This document shows positions 1-9,799 of a stretch of DNA of 22,752 nt, in pieces; the stretch's first letter is position 1; each line of letters begins with the position of its first letter. The notes beneath the pieces were generated by a model. It had not been told where the DNA came from. It did no database searches and worked only from the letters and a program-made list of their open reading frames with translations. The DNA lies in the NCBI GenBank assembly GCA_018398765.1, contig JAHBMJ010005765.1, positions 12,501-35,252 of the forward strand, read 5' to 3'. A program made the position numbers and the translations under genes. Origin of the DNA: Chromera velia. Lineage: Eukaryota > Sar > Chromeraceae.

Positions 1-451
1 ACAAATTGATTTTCATAATTTATTTAAGACTATTTAAGCTTAGTAAGATGTTTAAAAAATGAAATAAAAAAATGTATATATAGAGTATATATTTTTTTAA
101 AACCATAAATTGTCTGGTACCTATCATCGTAAAGTAACGCTAAGACAAAAACACAATAAGAAATGCATCTGAATGGCTCTGAATCGATCTGATTGAAGCA
201 TTTCTTCTCATGATCATAATTGTTTTGTTTTCAATTCATATGAGGCACTGCTCAACGGCGGGCATGTCCAGGGTAGGGGGGGGGGAGGGAGGGGGCATCT
301 CAGTATATATCAAACATGCACACCCGTGAACACCACCTGCAGAAATACGTACACACAAACAGAAAGTCAGTCGAATCGCCAGAATACACATAAAAGCATG
401 CATGCAAACAAAACCTGTATCTTTAATTTGCATCAGAATGATATATGAAAG
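1..451. other. AT-rich non-coding flank
   Basis: No gene is supported here. The first 240 bases are AT-rich, with A and T runs. A short G-rich tract (about 272-295) and a GCATGCATGC palindrome (about 397-407) precede the minisatellite. The open frames on either strand are short and show no recognisable protein features. Confidence 0.6.
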
Positions 452-1190
452 CAGGAAGACCGAAATTGGGAAAGCAATCGGACGGGCAGGAAGGCCGAAA
501 TTGGGAAGGCAATCAGGCGGGCAGGAAGGCCGAAATTGGAAGGCAGTCAGGCCGCTAAGAAGACCAAAATTGAAAAGTAGGCATGTAGGCAGAAAGAACG
601 AACTCTGGGAGGCAGTCAGACACACAAGAAGGCCGAACTTGGAAAGACAGTCGGGCCAGCAGGAAGAACAAAATTGGGAAGGCCATCGGGCAAGCAGGAT
701 AACCGAAATTAGGAAGCGTTAGGAGGAAACTTGGGCAGGAAGGAAGGCTAAAATAGGGAAGGCAATCAGGCAGGCAGGAAAGCCGAAAATTGGGAAGGCA
801 ACTGGACAGGCAGGAAGGCCGAAATTGCGAAGTCAGTCAGGCAGACAGAAAGGCCGAAATTTGGAAAGCATTAAGACAGACAGAAAGACTGAAATTTGGA
901 GGGCAGTCAGGCAGGTAAGAAGGCCGAAATGGGAAAGCAGTCAGCATGGCAGGAATGCAAAACTCTGGAAGGCAGTCAGACAGGCAAGAAGGCCGAAATT
1001 GGGAAGGCAATCGGGCAGGCAGGAAGACCGAAATTGGGAGCGCGGCGAAAGCCGAAATTCGGAAGGCAATAGGGCGGGCGGAAAGGCCGAAATTGGGAAA
1101 CCATTTAGCTAGACAGAAAAGCCGAAAGCTAGAGGGCAGTCAAGCAGGCAAGAAGGGCGAAATTTCGGAGGCAGTCAGGCAGGTAGAAAA
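452..1190 (+). repeat. degenerate 35-bp minisatellite, about 21 units
   Basis: About 21 head-to-tail units of 33-36 bp share the core GGAAGGCCGAAATTGGGAAG followed by a GCAATCGGGCAGGCA-like half. Units differ at many positions, so the array is old. A unit near 712-755 is expanded and one near 1030-1060 is shortened. Because 35 is not a multiple of three, translation cycles through all three phases every 105 bp. The long plus-strand frames here, with repeated R-P-K-L-G-R and R-N-W-E-G patterns, arise because the unit lacks stops. I do not regard them as a gene. Confidence 0.85.
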
Positions 1191-1550
1191 AAATACAGGC
1201 TCGGCACGTAGGGGTGCTGCTCCCTTTTGCAGTCTGAAGACTGCGGCCGTAACGAAAATGCACAGACTTACCTCTGAGGGACTCGAAGATGGACTAGAAC
1301 ACAAAACAAAAGTCTTTGGAAGGAGATCCACGACCTGCAAAGAGCAGAGAAGGGGGGCGGGGGTGAGCAACACACGCAAAGGGAGACGACAGTTTTGTGC
1401 CTTGCCGAGGGCAGACCGGTTAGTCATTCAGAAACCACAATGGCCAGGTTGCAGCCATACAAAAACACTCACAGACATCGTACAAAGCCTTCTACATGCA
1501 CCAAAAAGGCTCATCTCTGCAAACAAGATTTTTTCCATTCCCTTACTGGG

Positions 1551-1703
1551 AGGGGGGGGTGGACCCTCTCGTAGAGGTACGAAGCGAAACACTCCTAAAC
1601 ACATTTTGGACGCAAACCTGCAGAGCAGGTCGGACCCCCCCCCTTCATCAGGGGTACGAAATTGGGCCGCTTCATACCCCTGCGAGAGGGTCCACCCCCC
1701 CTT
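1551..1703. repeat. inverted-repeat (foldback) element
   Basis: The left arm (1551-1585) starts with an 8-G run and continues TGGACCCTCTCG. The right arm (1669-1703) is its near-perfect reverse complement and ends in a C run. The arms are about 35 bp with roughly four mismatches, and the loop is about 83 nt. Inside the loop CCTGCAGAGCAGG is a smaller hairpin, and a segment at 1630-1660 repeats the C-run and GGGGTACGAA pattern of the arms. This fits a small foldback or MITE-like element or a nested duplication. No clear target-site duplication was seen. Confidence 0.7.
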
Positions 1704-2371
1704 GTTGCTGATAGAACGACACAAAACGAACTGACCTGATTGAGCGATCCAAACCAGTCCGCCAACCCTTTTAGCTGTCGAACAACTCCTTTGCACCGAG
1801 GCAACCACTCCCACAAGCAATCAGAAGTGTCCAGCCAACACAGATACCGAAGGGGGAAAAAACTCCGGAATCTGTAACCCCTCCAAAAATGAGATTCTGG
1901 AATAAAAAGCTAAACACGATTTCATCGTTGTCAAGCCTTCCAATATAATCCAATGGAACGCTTGACAATGAGATTTTGTAGATAGAAGCCCATTCTGTTG
2001 ACCCGACTTTCTGAGTGGAGGAGAATTTTTTGAAGACCTGACTGAGAATTTTTCAGATCAGCATTTTGATGCATAGGTCAGCACGCAGCCGGGAAGTGCT
2101 TTTTGGCCTTGGTGGCTGGCTGGGCCCTGGCCTGCAACGCGTAGCTTGCCTTCCGGGGCCGTCATATGGTTGGCCAATCTAAAATCGGCTCCCAAAATCG
2201 GCTTTCCATCAAATGTTTCAAGTCGATCAGACCACGACCTAGTGCCGCCTCTTTCCCATCACACAGGCTTGCTCTCCAGTGATGAAAGTAGGCTTTATCA
2301 AAAGCCCAGAGGATTGGCTTCTTTGCTTTTTCTTGGGTTTTAAATTATGACATTCACTCTACTGGTTGCCC
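1704..2371. other. unannotated stretch
   Basis: I see no supported gene or repeat here. Frames are short in every phase even if only TGA is counted as a stop, and no motif stands out. Confidence 0.4.
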
Positions 2372-2374
2372 TGA

Positions 2375-2694
2375 GAGGGCAATTTCGATCTTCGATCACG
2401 AAGAGCACGGCCCGTCTCCACGCAAAGGGGCCCACAAAGTTGCCCCGGTAAAGCTTCCATTGAATCCCTTCCATGCATGCGCTCTAACAAGCTCTAGATG
2501 AGGAGCTGGAAAGGCTTTCTGGATGAGGGGGCCAGCTCTGGGTGGCCAGAAGCTGAGCCACTTTATGAATTTTTATATATCTATGCTGCAGGTCAGACTG
2601 AGCCTTTCTCAAAGGACCGTTTATCGGTGCTTGGGTTTCATAAAGAAGCATTACGGCTGGTAATCTCGGGTGATCTGAAGTTGTGGGAGTGAGG
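2375..2694 (+). CDS. possible small ORF with one in-frame TAG
   Basis: Between a TGA at 2372 and a TGA at 2692 one frame stays open if the TAG at 2495 is read as Gln. It gives about 105 residues. The best-looking part follows the ATG at 2498 and contains segments such as EPLYEFLYIYAAGQTEPFSK and a hydrophilic C-terminus ending SGDLKLWE. An alternative start is the ATG at 2477. I recognise no family. With one stop codon in use, chance frames of this length are common, so this is a weak call that may be a gene fragment or nothing. Confidence 0.2.
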
Positions 2695-3359
2695 CGCAGC
2701 TCTTGTTTGCATGAGAATTTGGAGGTAGGGCTCCTGGGTGGACTAAGACCCAGTGGCCAGTGCCGGGCCTCACCCAAAAAAAACAAGAACGCTATGATGG
2801 CCGGTCGTGGGCAAGGCCCTCTGGCTAGAGGCCATGGATCGATCAGGCTTTCAGAAGCTAAGCATTTACCTCTTGCACGGTCATAGTGCTCAACATTTGT
2901 TTGGTTGAACTGCTTTCTGTGGGTGTCAAATCGGCAGATCTGTTTGCGGACATTCATTCTTACCTTTTATGGGGGTTACCCACTATGTGCTCCCTCCTTA
3001 CATCAGTGTGCAGATTCGGCGTATTCCATTAGAAGTAAAAGTTAGCTTGTTTGTGCATTACACTGCGCATTGTCATATGCCTGCAGAGTCTGCAATCACT
3101 CCCCGACATATCAATATACTATAACTCTTTCACCTCACTCATGTCCAACAATTTCCAACATACACACCACAAACCCATTAAACCTTATCTTTAAAAGTTC
3201 TTCATACTTTTATGCAGGTAAAAAACAATAAATAAAATCATTCTAAGTGCTTTAAAGACTTAGTTTTTTATATAAAATTTAGTATGGTATATAGAAAATT
3301 AAAAGTCACTTTCTAGTATAAAAGTTTCAATTGTCAGTATAATTAGTTCCCAACTCCGC
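2695..3359. other. unannotated, becoming strongly AT-rich
   Basis: No gene is supported. About 3090-3350 is AT-rich, with oligo-A/T runs. It gives way abruptly to a C-rich island at about 3360. Confidence 0.45.
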
Positions 3360-3840
3360 ACTGTTCTCCCCCACCAGCCCCCCACCAGATTTATGCTCCT
3401 TTGCCGCCCACCCCGGCCCATTTATGACGCCATCGGCCCTAGCCCCGGCCTCAGACCCCGCCCTGTCCCCTTATGGTGCGCCGCCGGCCCCAGCCCGACC
3501 CCGGCTTCCTTTGCTAGTCGCAGATATTTACTGGACGCAAACGTTTCACTGCTCGCTCCAGCTGGCCCCGCCCTGTTCACTCGGAGTTCTCTGTGACGCC
3601 GCTGGCCCCGGCCCCAGCCCTGGGCCTGACCCCCGGGTCTGGCCGCCGCCCCTGCCCACATCTTTTCCCCGGCCTCCGTCGATGGACGTCGCCCCGGACC
3701 AGCACTCCGGCCTGCTTACCCCTTTGATCCGCCCACTCCTCCTCATTCCTTTGTCCCCCTTTCTACTTCGCGGGCATCCAGACGTTGAGGCTAGCGTTGG
3801 GGCCGGAGAAAGCTGGGGCGGGTGCCAGGATAGGGGCCAG
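3360..3840. other. C-rich / CpG-dense island
   Basis: A sharp composition change gives a strand dense in CCCCGGCCC-type runs. Two blocks resemble each other: GACGCCATCGGCCCTAGCCC at about 3427 and GACGCCGCTGGCCCCGGCCC at about 3595. They suggest an old internal duplication of about 168 bp. The Pro/Ala-rich frames on both strands are by-products of composition. It could be a CpG-island-like regulatory segment or a degenerate GC-rich repeat, and I cannot tell which. Confidence 0.4.
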
Positions 3841-4220
3841 GTCGTCTCAAGCACAGAGAAAAGACTGAAATACAGACAGACATGCAGTGAAAGGAAGACA
3901 AACAGGGAGCGGGGGGAGCTAACCCCCCTTCTTTTCCCGTTAGCTCTCCCCAGGTTGCCATACTCACTCTTCTTTCTTTCTAACTCACGCCTCCTTGATG
4001 CCCTTAACTGTTTTTGATTGGCAGGCATAGGTGTAAAGCGATACGACTGATACAGACCGAATAAAAACAAACTACAACGACTGACCTAGAGAAACAGCTG
4101 TCGCATAGGTTCTTAAGCGCCGTTCCTGATCGAGCGCCCTCAAAATCAACGGAACCTGCATTCAATCGCATCCCCGAGAAGCAACAAAGCCAAAAACCAC
4201 GGTTCAAAGCAAATATCTGC

Positions 4221-4860
4221 TCAACAGTGCATCATGCGCTAACTTACATAGAGAGATGGAAATGAACATTCACCAGAAAAAGGGTGAAAGCAATCCCAGC
4301 TCCTCAGCAAAGGCAAAAAGGAATCCCAGATCCTGCATGCAGTCACAGAGCAAGAAAAAAATGAAGTTCTAGGCAAGGGTCAGAGGTGCATCATGCTCTG
4401 ACATGATGGAACGGCTTGTAAGCTTTGAGGAAGACAAACGGATAAACCCACCAAAGAGTACGCGAAGGCCCCTCTGGCTCCCTCAAACAGCCCAATGGGA
4501 GTCCCAAGTCCTGCTTGCAGATACATACCAAGAAGATAAGGAAGTATAGGAGTTTGGGCAAAGGTGGGCGAGCGCCTGATATGATACAACGAGGGTTACG
4601 GCTAGCTCACGTCTAAGAGGAGACGGAACCTCAAACTCACCAGAAGGAAGACGAAGACAGCCCCAGTTCCCCCAGCGAGGCAAGCAAGAGCTCGAAAGCT
4701 TGTATTGGGGCACGCAGCAGAACAAGACGTCGACCCAAGATTGGGAGCAAGACGACCTTCTCCAATTTTACCCACCTCACCTACTTGACAGAACGAGACC
4801 GGGAAATAAACCCATGCCCAAATGAAAAGAGACGGCTGAGGTTCCACCCAAAGTCTGCTC
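4221..4860. repeat. degenerate direct repeats of about 160-190 bp
   Basis: Three poorly conserved copies begin near 4225, 4386 and 4570. Shared landmarks include GTGCATCATGCGCTAAC versus GTGCATCATGCTCTGAC. Others are the series CAATCCCAGCTCCT, GAATCCCAGATCCTGC and GAGTCCCAAGTCCTGC, and CACCAGAA followed by a GAAGAC-like element. Identity is low and boundaries are fuzzy. No coding potential is convincing. Confidence 0.4.
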
Positions 4861-6322
4861 CCTATGCGAAGCGTAGAGCAGCCCTGACTTCAACAAAGTA
4901 CGACCTGATCTGAGAACATGAGGAAACATGAGCAGTGAACAATAAACACTTCATAAGCAGTATAAAAAGAAATATGCAGTGTGACTAGCTTATTAAAACC
5001 TTTGTCAAATCAGAGCTTCTGCTGTATCAATTCGACCGGTGCGTGCATGCGTCAAAATCGGATTCCGATCTAATTTTAAATCCCCTTGAAACCTTTGTGA
5101 GCCGCAGCACGCGCGGCCGTCGCGGACTATTAATTATTTGGGGGGGCGCGCGGACGCAGGCTTGCACTCGGTCACGCACCATCATACGTGCAGGCGTAAT
5201 ACATCTTTTCTATAGCACTGAGACTAAGCACTCGCTAACTATAATTTATGAACGTAAAAATGTACTTGCAGAATGTTTAAAACTCTTTATTTCTACTTTT
5301 TAACCACTGTTTAAAAATTACTGCCCAAACATGCCTGCGGGATAGGGTTGTTTTGGAGACCGTTTTGGTGTTGGAAACCGTTTTGAAAAATTTTCCCTTT
5401 AAAGCAGACCAAGAAAAAAAGAACGAAAGTAAAAACCCCGGTAGGGCTTTTTCAATTCCTACAACAAAAAAAATGAACGGATGTGAACGGGATGTGGTAC
5501 AGACAAGAGCAATTAAAACACAAAAGACAAAAACTGTATGAAATGCAGACACAGCTAAGAGAACAAATAGAGCAAGCAACCAAACAAGAAAGGGGCTTCA
5601 AGGCCATCTTAGAAAGAAAAAAATAAAGGAAGGATCCCCCAATGCAGGACAGAAGAACAAAGAAGAAGTGATTGAAATGAAAGGCCGAAAGGGAAAGTAA
5701 ACGGGAAAAGACGTCACATACATTTTTTTCGTCTCACGCCTCTGCAGACCAATTCAAAAGCAAAGAGAGAAGATTGTTGTCTAACATACGTTAAAAGCAT
5801 CAAAAAAGAATATTCAGGAGGAAGACAGAATGAATGGAGAAAAGGCGGGAAGGAACAATGCATGCAAAGCAAAGAGAAGACGCGAGGAAAGAAAAAGTTA
5901 AAATCTATTTTGGGATATTCATACGACGCTTTTCCATCCTAAAGAGACGACCAGAACTAGAACGAACAGGAAAGAAAGCAGGATGTCCGCATCCATGTGC
6001 AGTTTTTCCTTCTTGAAGTTCTATTCCATTTAAAAAGTTGAAGTAGTCTTAGTCTGTCTGTCTGTCTGTTGCTACGTCCGACCTTTGATGGATAGATGGA
6101 AGAATGAATGGATGCGTGGATGAAGAAGGTAGCGTACGCAGACAGTGGTTGTTGAACATGGAAGGGAAAAGAAAGAAGATAACGGTGACTGTCATCGTAA
6201 GGTTTTTCTTTCTTGCTCTCTCCCTCCCTCTCTCCCCCCCTCCCTCTCTTCCTCCCTTCCTCTCCCGTTTCCTCCTTTCTGCTCCATAGACTTGCCTGAC
6301 TATTTGCTTTGTAACTCCTCGA
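4861..6322. other. non-coding interval with simple repeats
   Basis: No gene is supported. Low-complexity tracts include a TCTG microsatellite at about 6051-6069 and a CT-rich tract at about 6214-6275. On the minus strand the frame of the downstream coiled-coil gene would run on past its TAA at 6323 to a TGA near 5723 if TAA is Gln. The sequence there turns into low complexity, so I do not include it in the gene. Confidence 0.4.
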
Positions 6323-8117
6323 TTACCCGACCTGCAAGAGTTCCCACCCGTCCTCTTCCTCCATTCCTATCTCCTTGCCCTCTTTCTTATCGGTCGTTTC
6401 CAAGTCGACCAACACCCACCCTTCTACCTCCTCTTCCCAAACCTCAGGCTCTTTTTCTTCTGAGGTGGCCTGCCCGGATGCGGCGATCGGGGCCTCATAT
6501 GCCTGTGGGACTTGGAAGTCTTTGGGAACAGGCTGCAGGTGGGAAGAGGGCGACGGGAATGGAGGTGGGAACGGGGGAGGGAATGCAGAATACAAGTGGT
6601 GCAAGACCCTGACAGGAACAAGAAACGGAGGGGGTGGCATCATGGGAGTGCATGGCAGGAACAGAAGAGGTGGAAAGCCATGGATGTAGGGGAAACCAGG
6701 CTCTCCCGTGCCTCCCGTCTCAGTACCCGCCTCTATGCTCTCTTCTCTGCTCCCACACGGAGCCTCACTGTCTGCAGGCCTGGGATCTTTCTGCCTGTTC
6801 TCGAGTTCATGCACTTGAGAGAGGGCAACACCCAGTTCTTCGTCCTTCTTCCTGATTTCCTCCGTCAGCCTCTCTTTTATTTCCCGAGTACTCTCTCTCA
6901 CATTCTCTGTCTCAGCCCACGCTGTTTCTCTGTCTTTCTCGAGAAGAGCAACAAACGTGTTCATGCTATCCCTCTCGCTCTTCAGCCTCTCTTTCTCCTC
7001 AAACAGACTGTCTCTCTCGAGAGTGACGCTACCCCTCTCGCTCTTCAGCCTCTCTTTCTCCTCAAACAGACTGTCTCTCTTGAGAGTGACGCTATCCCTC
7101 TCACTCTTCAGCCTCTCTTTCTCCTCAAACAGACTGTCTCTCTCTCGAGAGTGATGCTGTCCGTCTCGCCCTTCAACCTCTCTTGCTCCTCAATCAAACT
7201 CTTTCTCTTGAGTGTGATGCGGTCCCTCTCGACCTTCTGCCTCTCTTTCTCCTCAATCAAACTGTTTCTCTCAAGAGTGATGCGGTCCCACTCGACCTTT
7301 AGCCTCTCTTTCTCCTCAATCAAACTGTTTCTCTCAAGCGTGATGCGGCCCCACTCGACCTTCAGCCTCTCTTTCTCCCCGAGAATAATGTGGTCCCTCT
7401 TGCCCTTCAGCCTCTCTTTCTCCTCAAGCAAACTGTCTCTCTCTCGAGAGTGATAGCAGAGAGCTACAGAGAGAGCGTGGTTCTTTCGTTGTCCATGCAG
7501 AGATTCGAGAAGGCAGAATTGGGGCTCAGTGCGGCAGAATCGGCCTCCTGTGGGTTAGGATGGTCGATTCCGTTGTGGAGTTTGTTCAACAGCTGCTTCA
7601 TAGAAGGGAATATACGGGGGTCAACCCAGTAGCGCAATGGCCTTTTCAATTTGATCAAGCCCTTCCCTGTCTGGCAGCGCTCTTTCCTTCCCTTTTTTCT
7701 TGGCTCACCACCTGTGGCCATACATGGATGAGCGGATGAGGAGGGATCATGGTTCTCTGTTGGAAATCTCACAAATGCGGATGGTGCAATGACCACGCCA
7801 TCAAGAGAGCCCCCCACCCTCACTCCCTAAGGAGAGACCCTTCTAGGGGGTGTTTTCATACCAAGGCTCCTGAATGTGTGGGTTCTGTTGTGGGTTGTTT
7901 TTTTGAAATATTCAGCAGGAAGCGAGGGCACAATACAAGGAGACTGTGGAGGACTCCACACATCTGCATTTTGTCTTTTGTTAACGAGGTCTTGGTCCAC
8001 CAATCGCACCTGCAGGGAATCAAGGAGATCGAAAGGTTGACTGTCAGCATCTCGTGATCCATGCACTTCTATCTGCGGATACCATCCTGAAGGTCTGACT
8101 CCCTCTTCCTCTCTTCA
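6323..8117 (-). CDS. probable host gene: coiled-coil protein with 21-residue repeats (frame disrupted twice)
   Basis: One phase is open from a TGA at about 8120 down to about 7445, provided the TAG codons at 7827-7829 and 7464-7466 are Gln. The second gives a smooth T-L-S-L-Q-L-S-A-I-T-L-E-R. From 7455 to 6965 follow eight units centred on EEKERLKSERDS. Most units are 21 residues (63 bp), exactly three heptads, which indicates a continuous parallel coiled coil. The phase shifts by +2 near 7445 and again near 7145, where CGAGAGAGAGAC replaces the CGAGAGAGAC of other units. Beyond the coil (6964-6323) come an S-T-R-E-I-K-E-R-L helix, a Pro/Phe-rich stretch and an acidic tail. No intact start is seen, so upstream exons are likely. 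The 3' end is uncertain because the TAA at 6323 may not be a stop. I recognise no family. It could be a decayed gene, or the GA insertions could be assembly errors. Confidence 0.5.
6967..7455 (-). repeat. 63-bp coding repeat (coiled-coil heptads)
   Basis: Eight direct repeats lie inside the coiled-coil gene. The period is 63 bp between the conserved TTCAGCCTCTCTTTCTCCTC blocks (plus-strand view), for example 6981 to 7044. The unit nearest 7430 is two heptads long instead of three. The three units nearest 6967 are most alike (a LFEEKERLKSER type) and form one subfamily. The units at 7200-7340 (a LIEEKERLKVEW type) form another. This indicates stepwise local expansion. Confidence 0.8.
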
Positions 8118-8257
8118 TGTGACCTCACAGCCCCAAATGAGAAAAAAAAAGAAAAAAAAAAACTGACCGCAAAAGAATCCCACTCCCCTCCCTTGAACCT
8201 GGACTTCAATCCAGAGTCTCGACGAGCCCCGACAGTTTCTGCGGAGTTGGCTTCTCC

Positions 8258-8351
8258 GTCTTCCTGAGAGAGGACAGACATATCATTTATTCTTATTAAA
8301 AAAAAAATAAAAATAAAAATCAAAGTCTTCCTGAGAGAGGACCGACGCATC
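8258..8351. repeat. 27-bp direct duplication flanking an A-rich segment
   Basis: GTCTTCCTGAGAGAGGAC with about 9 further bases occurs at 8258-8284 and 8325-8351 with two or three differences. The roughly 40 bp between them is A-rich, with AAAAAAAAAATAAAAATAAA. On the minus strand each copy reads as a pyrimidine tract ending CTCTCTCAG followed by GAAGAC, which resembles a 3' splice site. It may be a duplicated intron acceptor of the coiled-coil gene, or a target duplication around a short retro-inserted A/T tail. Confidence 0.6.
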
Positions 8352-8624
8352 AGATCGAGTAGCTGCGTGTGTATTCAGACACGTCAAATTCTGATTGCAG
8401 GTATCCACTAGGCTGGAACAAAAACAAAGACCAAAGCATTCTTACCTCGCGCAAGAACACGTGAGGGCTACGACGGACTGTGTGACTCGGATCATCGGTG
8501 CAAGATGGCAAAGAGTAATAATGTTCCTTTCTCTCTGTAGAACCCAAAGAACAAAGCAAGAACAAAAAAGAAGGGTGGAGAGAAGTCGATGCATCACATA
8601 TGCACATACAATGTCATACACACA

Positions 8625-8625
<1 letters not shown>

Positions 8626-8660
<35 letters not shown>
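8626..8660. repeat. (CA)n microsatellite
   Basis: An uninterrupted CA dinucleotide tract of about 17 units follows a CACACAGACA lead-in. The His/Thr and Val/Cys runs in overlapping frames come from this tract. Confidence 0.95.
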
Positions 8661-8677
8661 AAGAGGGTGAGGTAAAG

Positions 8678-8890
8678 TTATTGGTTGCGCACCCACGCAA
8701 TGACATGCAGACGCCCTTGCACATCCACCCGGCCGGCCTCACATTTACCTACCCTCGCGTTCATTGCGTTCTCTGCTGCGTCGAGTCGAACGGCTGCGTC
8801 TTCCTCTCTCTCTGCCTCCTCTCCGAATCTTTCCTCGAAAAGAAGACGGTAGGCGCGTTCGCTCTTCACCTTCTAGTCATTCAGCTGCCT
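8678..8890 (-). CDS. exon-like ORF, charged helical protein fragment
   Basis: On the minus strand this frame encodes a strongly charged, alanine-rich helical segment, including YRLLFEERFGEEAEREEDAA and LDAAENAMNARVGKCEAG. It opens just after CTGCAG, a plausible splice acceptor, with L-N-D-TAG-K-V, where the TAG (about 8872) would be Gln. It runs into TAA at 8678 next to the CA microsatellite. It lies upstream of, and on the same strand as, the coiled-coil gene, so it may be an earlier exon of it. No family is recognised. Confidence 0.35.
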
Positions 8891-9183
8891 GCAGACGGGC
8901 AATTAATTAGACTTTTAATTTCATTTCGTATTCCCTCCCACGTTGACGATCCACGATTCGTTGTACGGAGTCCACACGTCCTGCCACATGCATGCACCGG
9001 GGGTCATCTGGTTGTTGCCTCTATGTATGTTCACATGGATGGTTGTGTGCATGATTGAGTAATCGTCTAATAAGTGAATACATGCGATTCGGGGGGAGGA
9101 AGAGCTCATGGAGAAAACAGAGGTGCTCCTTGCTTTGCTTCTTTGAAGATGTTCGGACACGGAGACGAAACAGGTATACCGAC

Positions 9184-9207
9184 NNNNNNNNNNNNNNNNN
9201 NNNNNNN
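9184..9207. other. assembly gap (24 N)
   Basis: A run of 24 N lies at the edge of a repeat-dense, hairpin-prone segment. A single N also occurs at 9526. Frames crossing these positions are not interpretable. Confidence 0.98.
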
Positions 9208-9254
9208 CGGGAAAAGCTGCGGAACCCCCCCTTCCCCGGGAAAAAAGCCCGGGG

Positions 9255-9750
9255 GTATGTTCTGATGCACGCATGGGGCAAATTCAGCCTTTCCGTGGTT
9301 GCTTTCCGGGGCCACCCATCTGATGCACGCATGCATGGCGATGGGTTCATGCTTTTCTAGACTATTTGGCCCCGGAAAGCGAAACAGGGGGCACTTACAA
9401 AACAGAAATACCCCAGCCCACGCATGCATGCATGCATACAGTATCTTTCACCAAAAACCTGGCCCCAAAAGGCTGATTTACGCTATACGTGCGTCAGATG
9501 GGTTTTAGCTTACCCCTGGGCTTTTNGTCGGCACGACCCCGACTAGCCGGCGTGCGTCAATCGTGCAGTTCTCATTTTTCTTGCTTTCCGGGGCTGTTCG
9601 CAAGCTTGCTTGCGTCAGATGGGCAGAATCTTTCCGGAACTTTTTTTTTGTGAAAGATACTATGCGTGCATGAGCTGGGGTGGCCTCGGAAAGCGAAGCG
9701 GGGGGCACTTCGAAAACATAAATACCCCAGCCCACGTGCGTGCATGTCCG
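9255..9750. repeat. cluster of nested direct and inverted repeats with ATGCATGC cores
   Basis: A 13-bp perfect inverted pair, GCTTTCCGGGGCC (9301-9313) and GGCCCCGGAAAGC (9368-9380), encloses GCACGCATGCATGG. A block of about 49 bp starting GGAAAGCGAA and including ATACCCCAGCCCACG recurs at 9373 and 9688. GTATCTTTCAC (9441-9451) is inverted as GTGAAAGATAC (9650-9660), and GCATGCAT and CCCCAGC match in order beside it. CATCTGATGCACGC at 9318 is inverted as GCGTCAGATGGG near 9491 and 9611. This looks like a mosaic of diverged palindromic elements. Confidence 0.75.
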
Positions 9751-9799
9751 AAGTTCGGCCCTTACGGCGCCGATCTTGGAATATCCTGCCGCCATGCGC

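Noticed and set aside
1640-1660. CTGATGA on the minus strand as a possible hammerhead ribozyme core
   Set aside because: No GAAA element follows at a suitable distance on the same strand, and the stems would be homopolymers. Other CTGATGA hits (about 11845) lie in coding sequence without a partner.
946-1734. 262-codon plus-strand frame through the minisatellite and foldback element
   Set aside because: It consists of minisatellite units plus unrelated non-coding sequence, and the frame changes phase relative to the repeat in every unit.
2484-2957. Minus-strand frame of 157 codons
   Set aside because: No recognisable domain, low-complexity Ser end, and it competes with an equally weak plus-strand frame. 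The region gives no support for either strand being a full gene.
3424-4070. Pro/Ala-rich frame (plus, 197 codons) and Arg/Gly-rich frame (minus, 174 codons)
   Set aside because: Both are explained by the C-rich composition of the island. There are no motifs and no consistent start or end.
6512-7453. Long plus-strand frame of 313 codons with PLFLLKQTVSLE-like repeats
   Set aside because: It is the antisense of the heptad-repeat coiled coil. The minus strand gives exact three-heptad periodicity and continues into non-repetitive protein-like sequence.
8600-9058. Plus-strand frame beginning with a His-Thr repeat
   Set aside because: It is created by the CA microsatellite. The opposite strand at 8678-8890 looks more protein-like.
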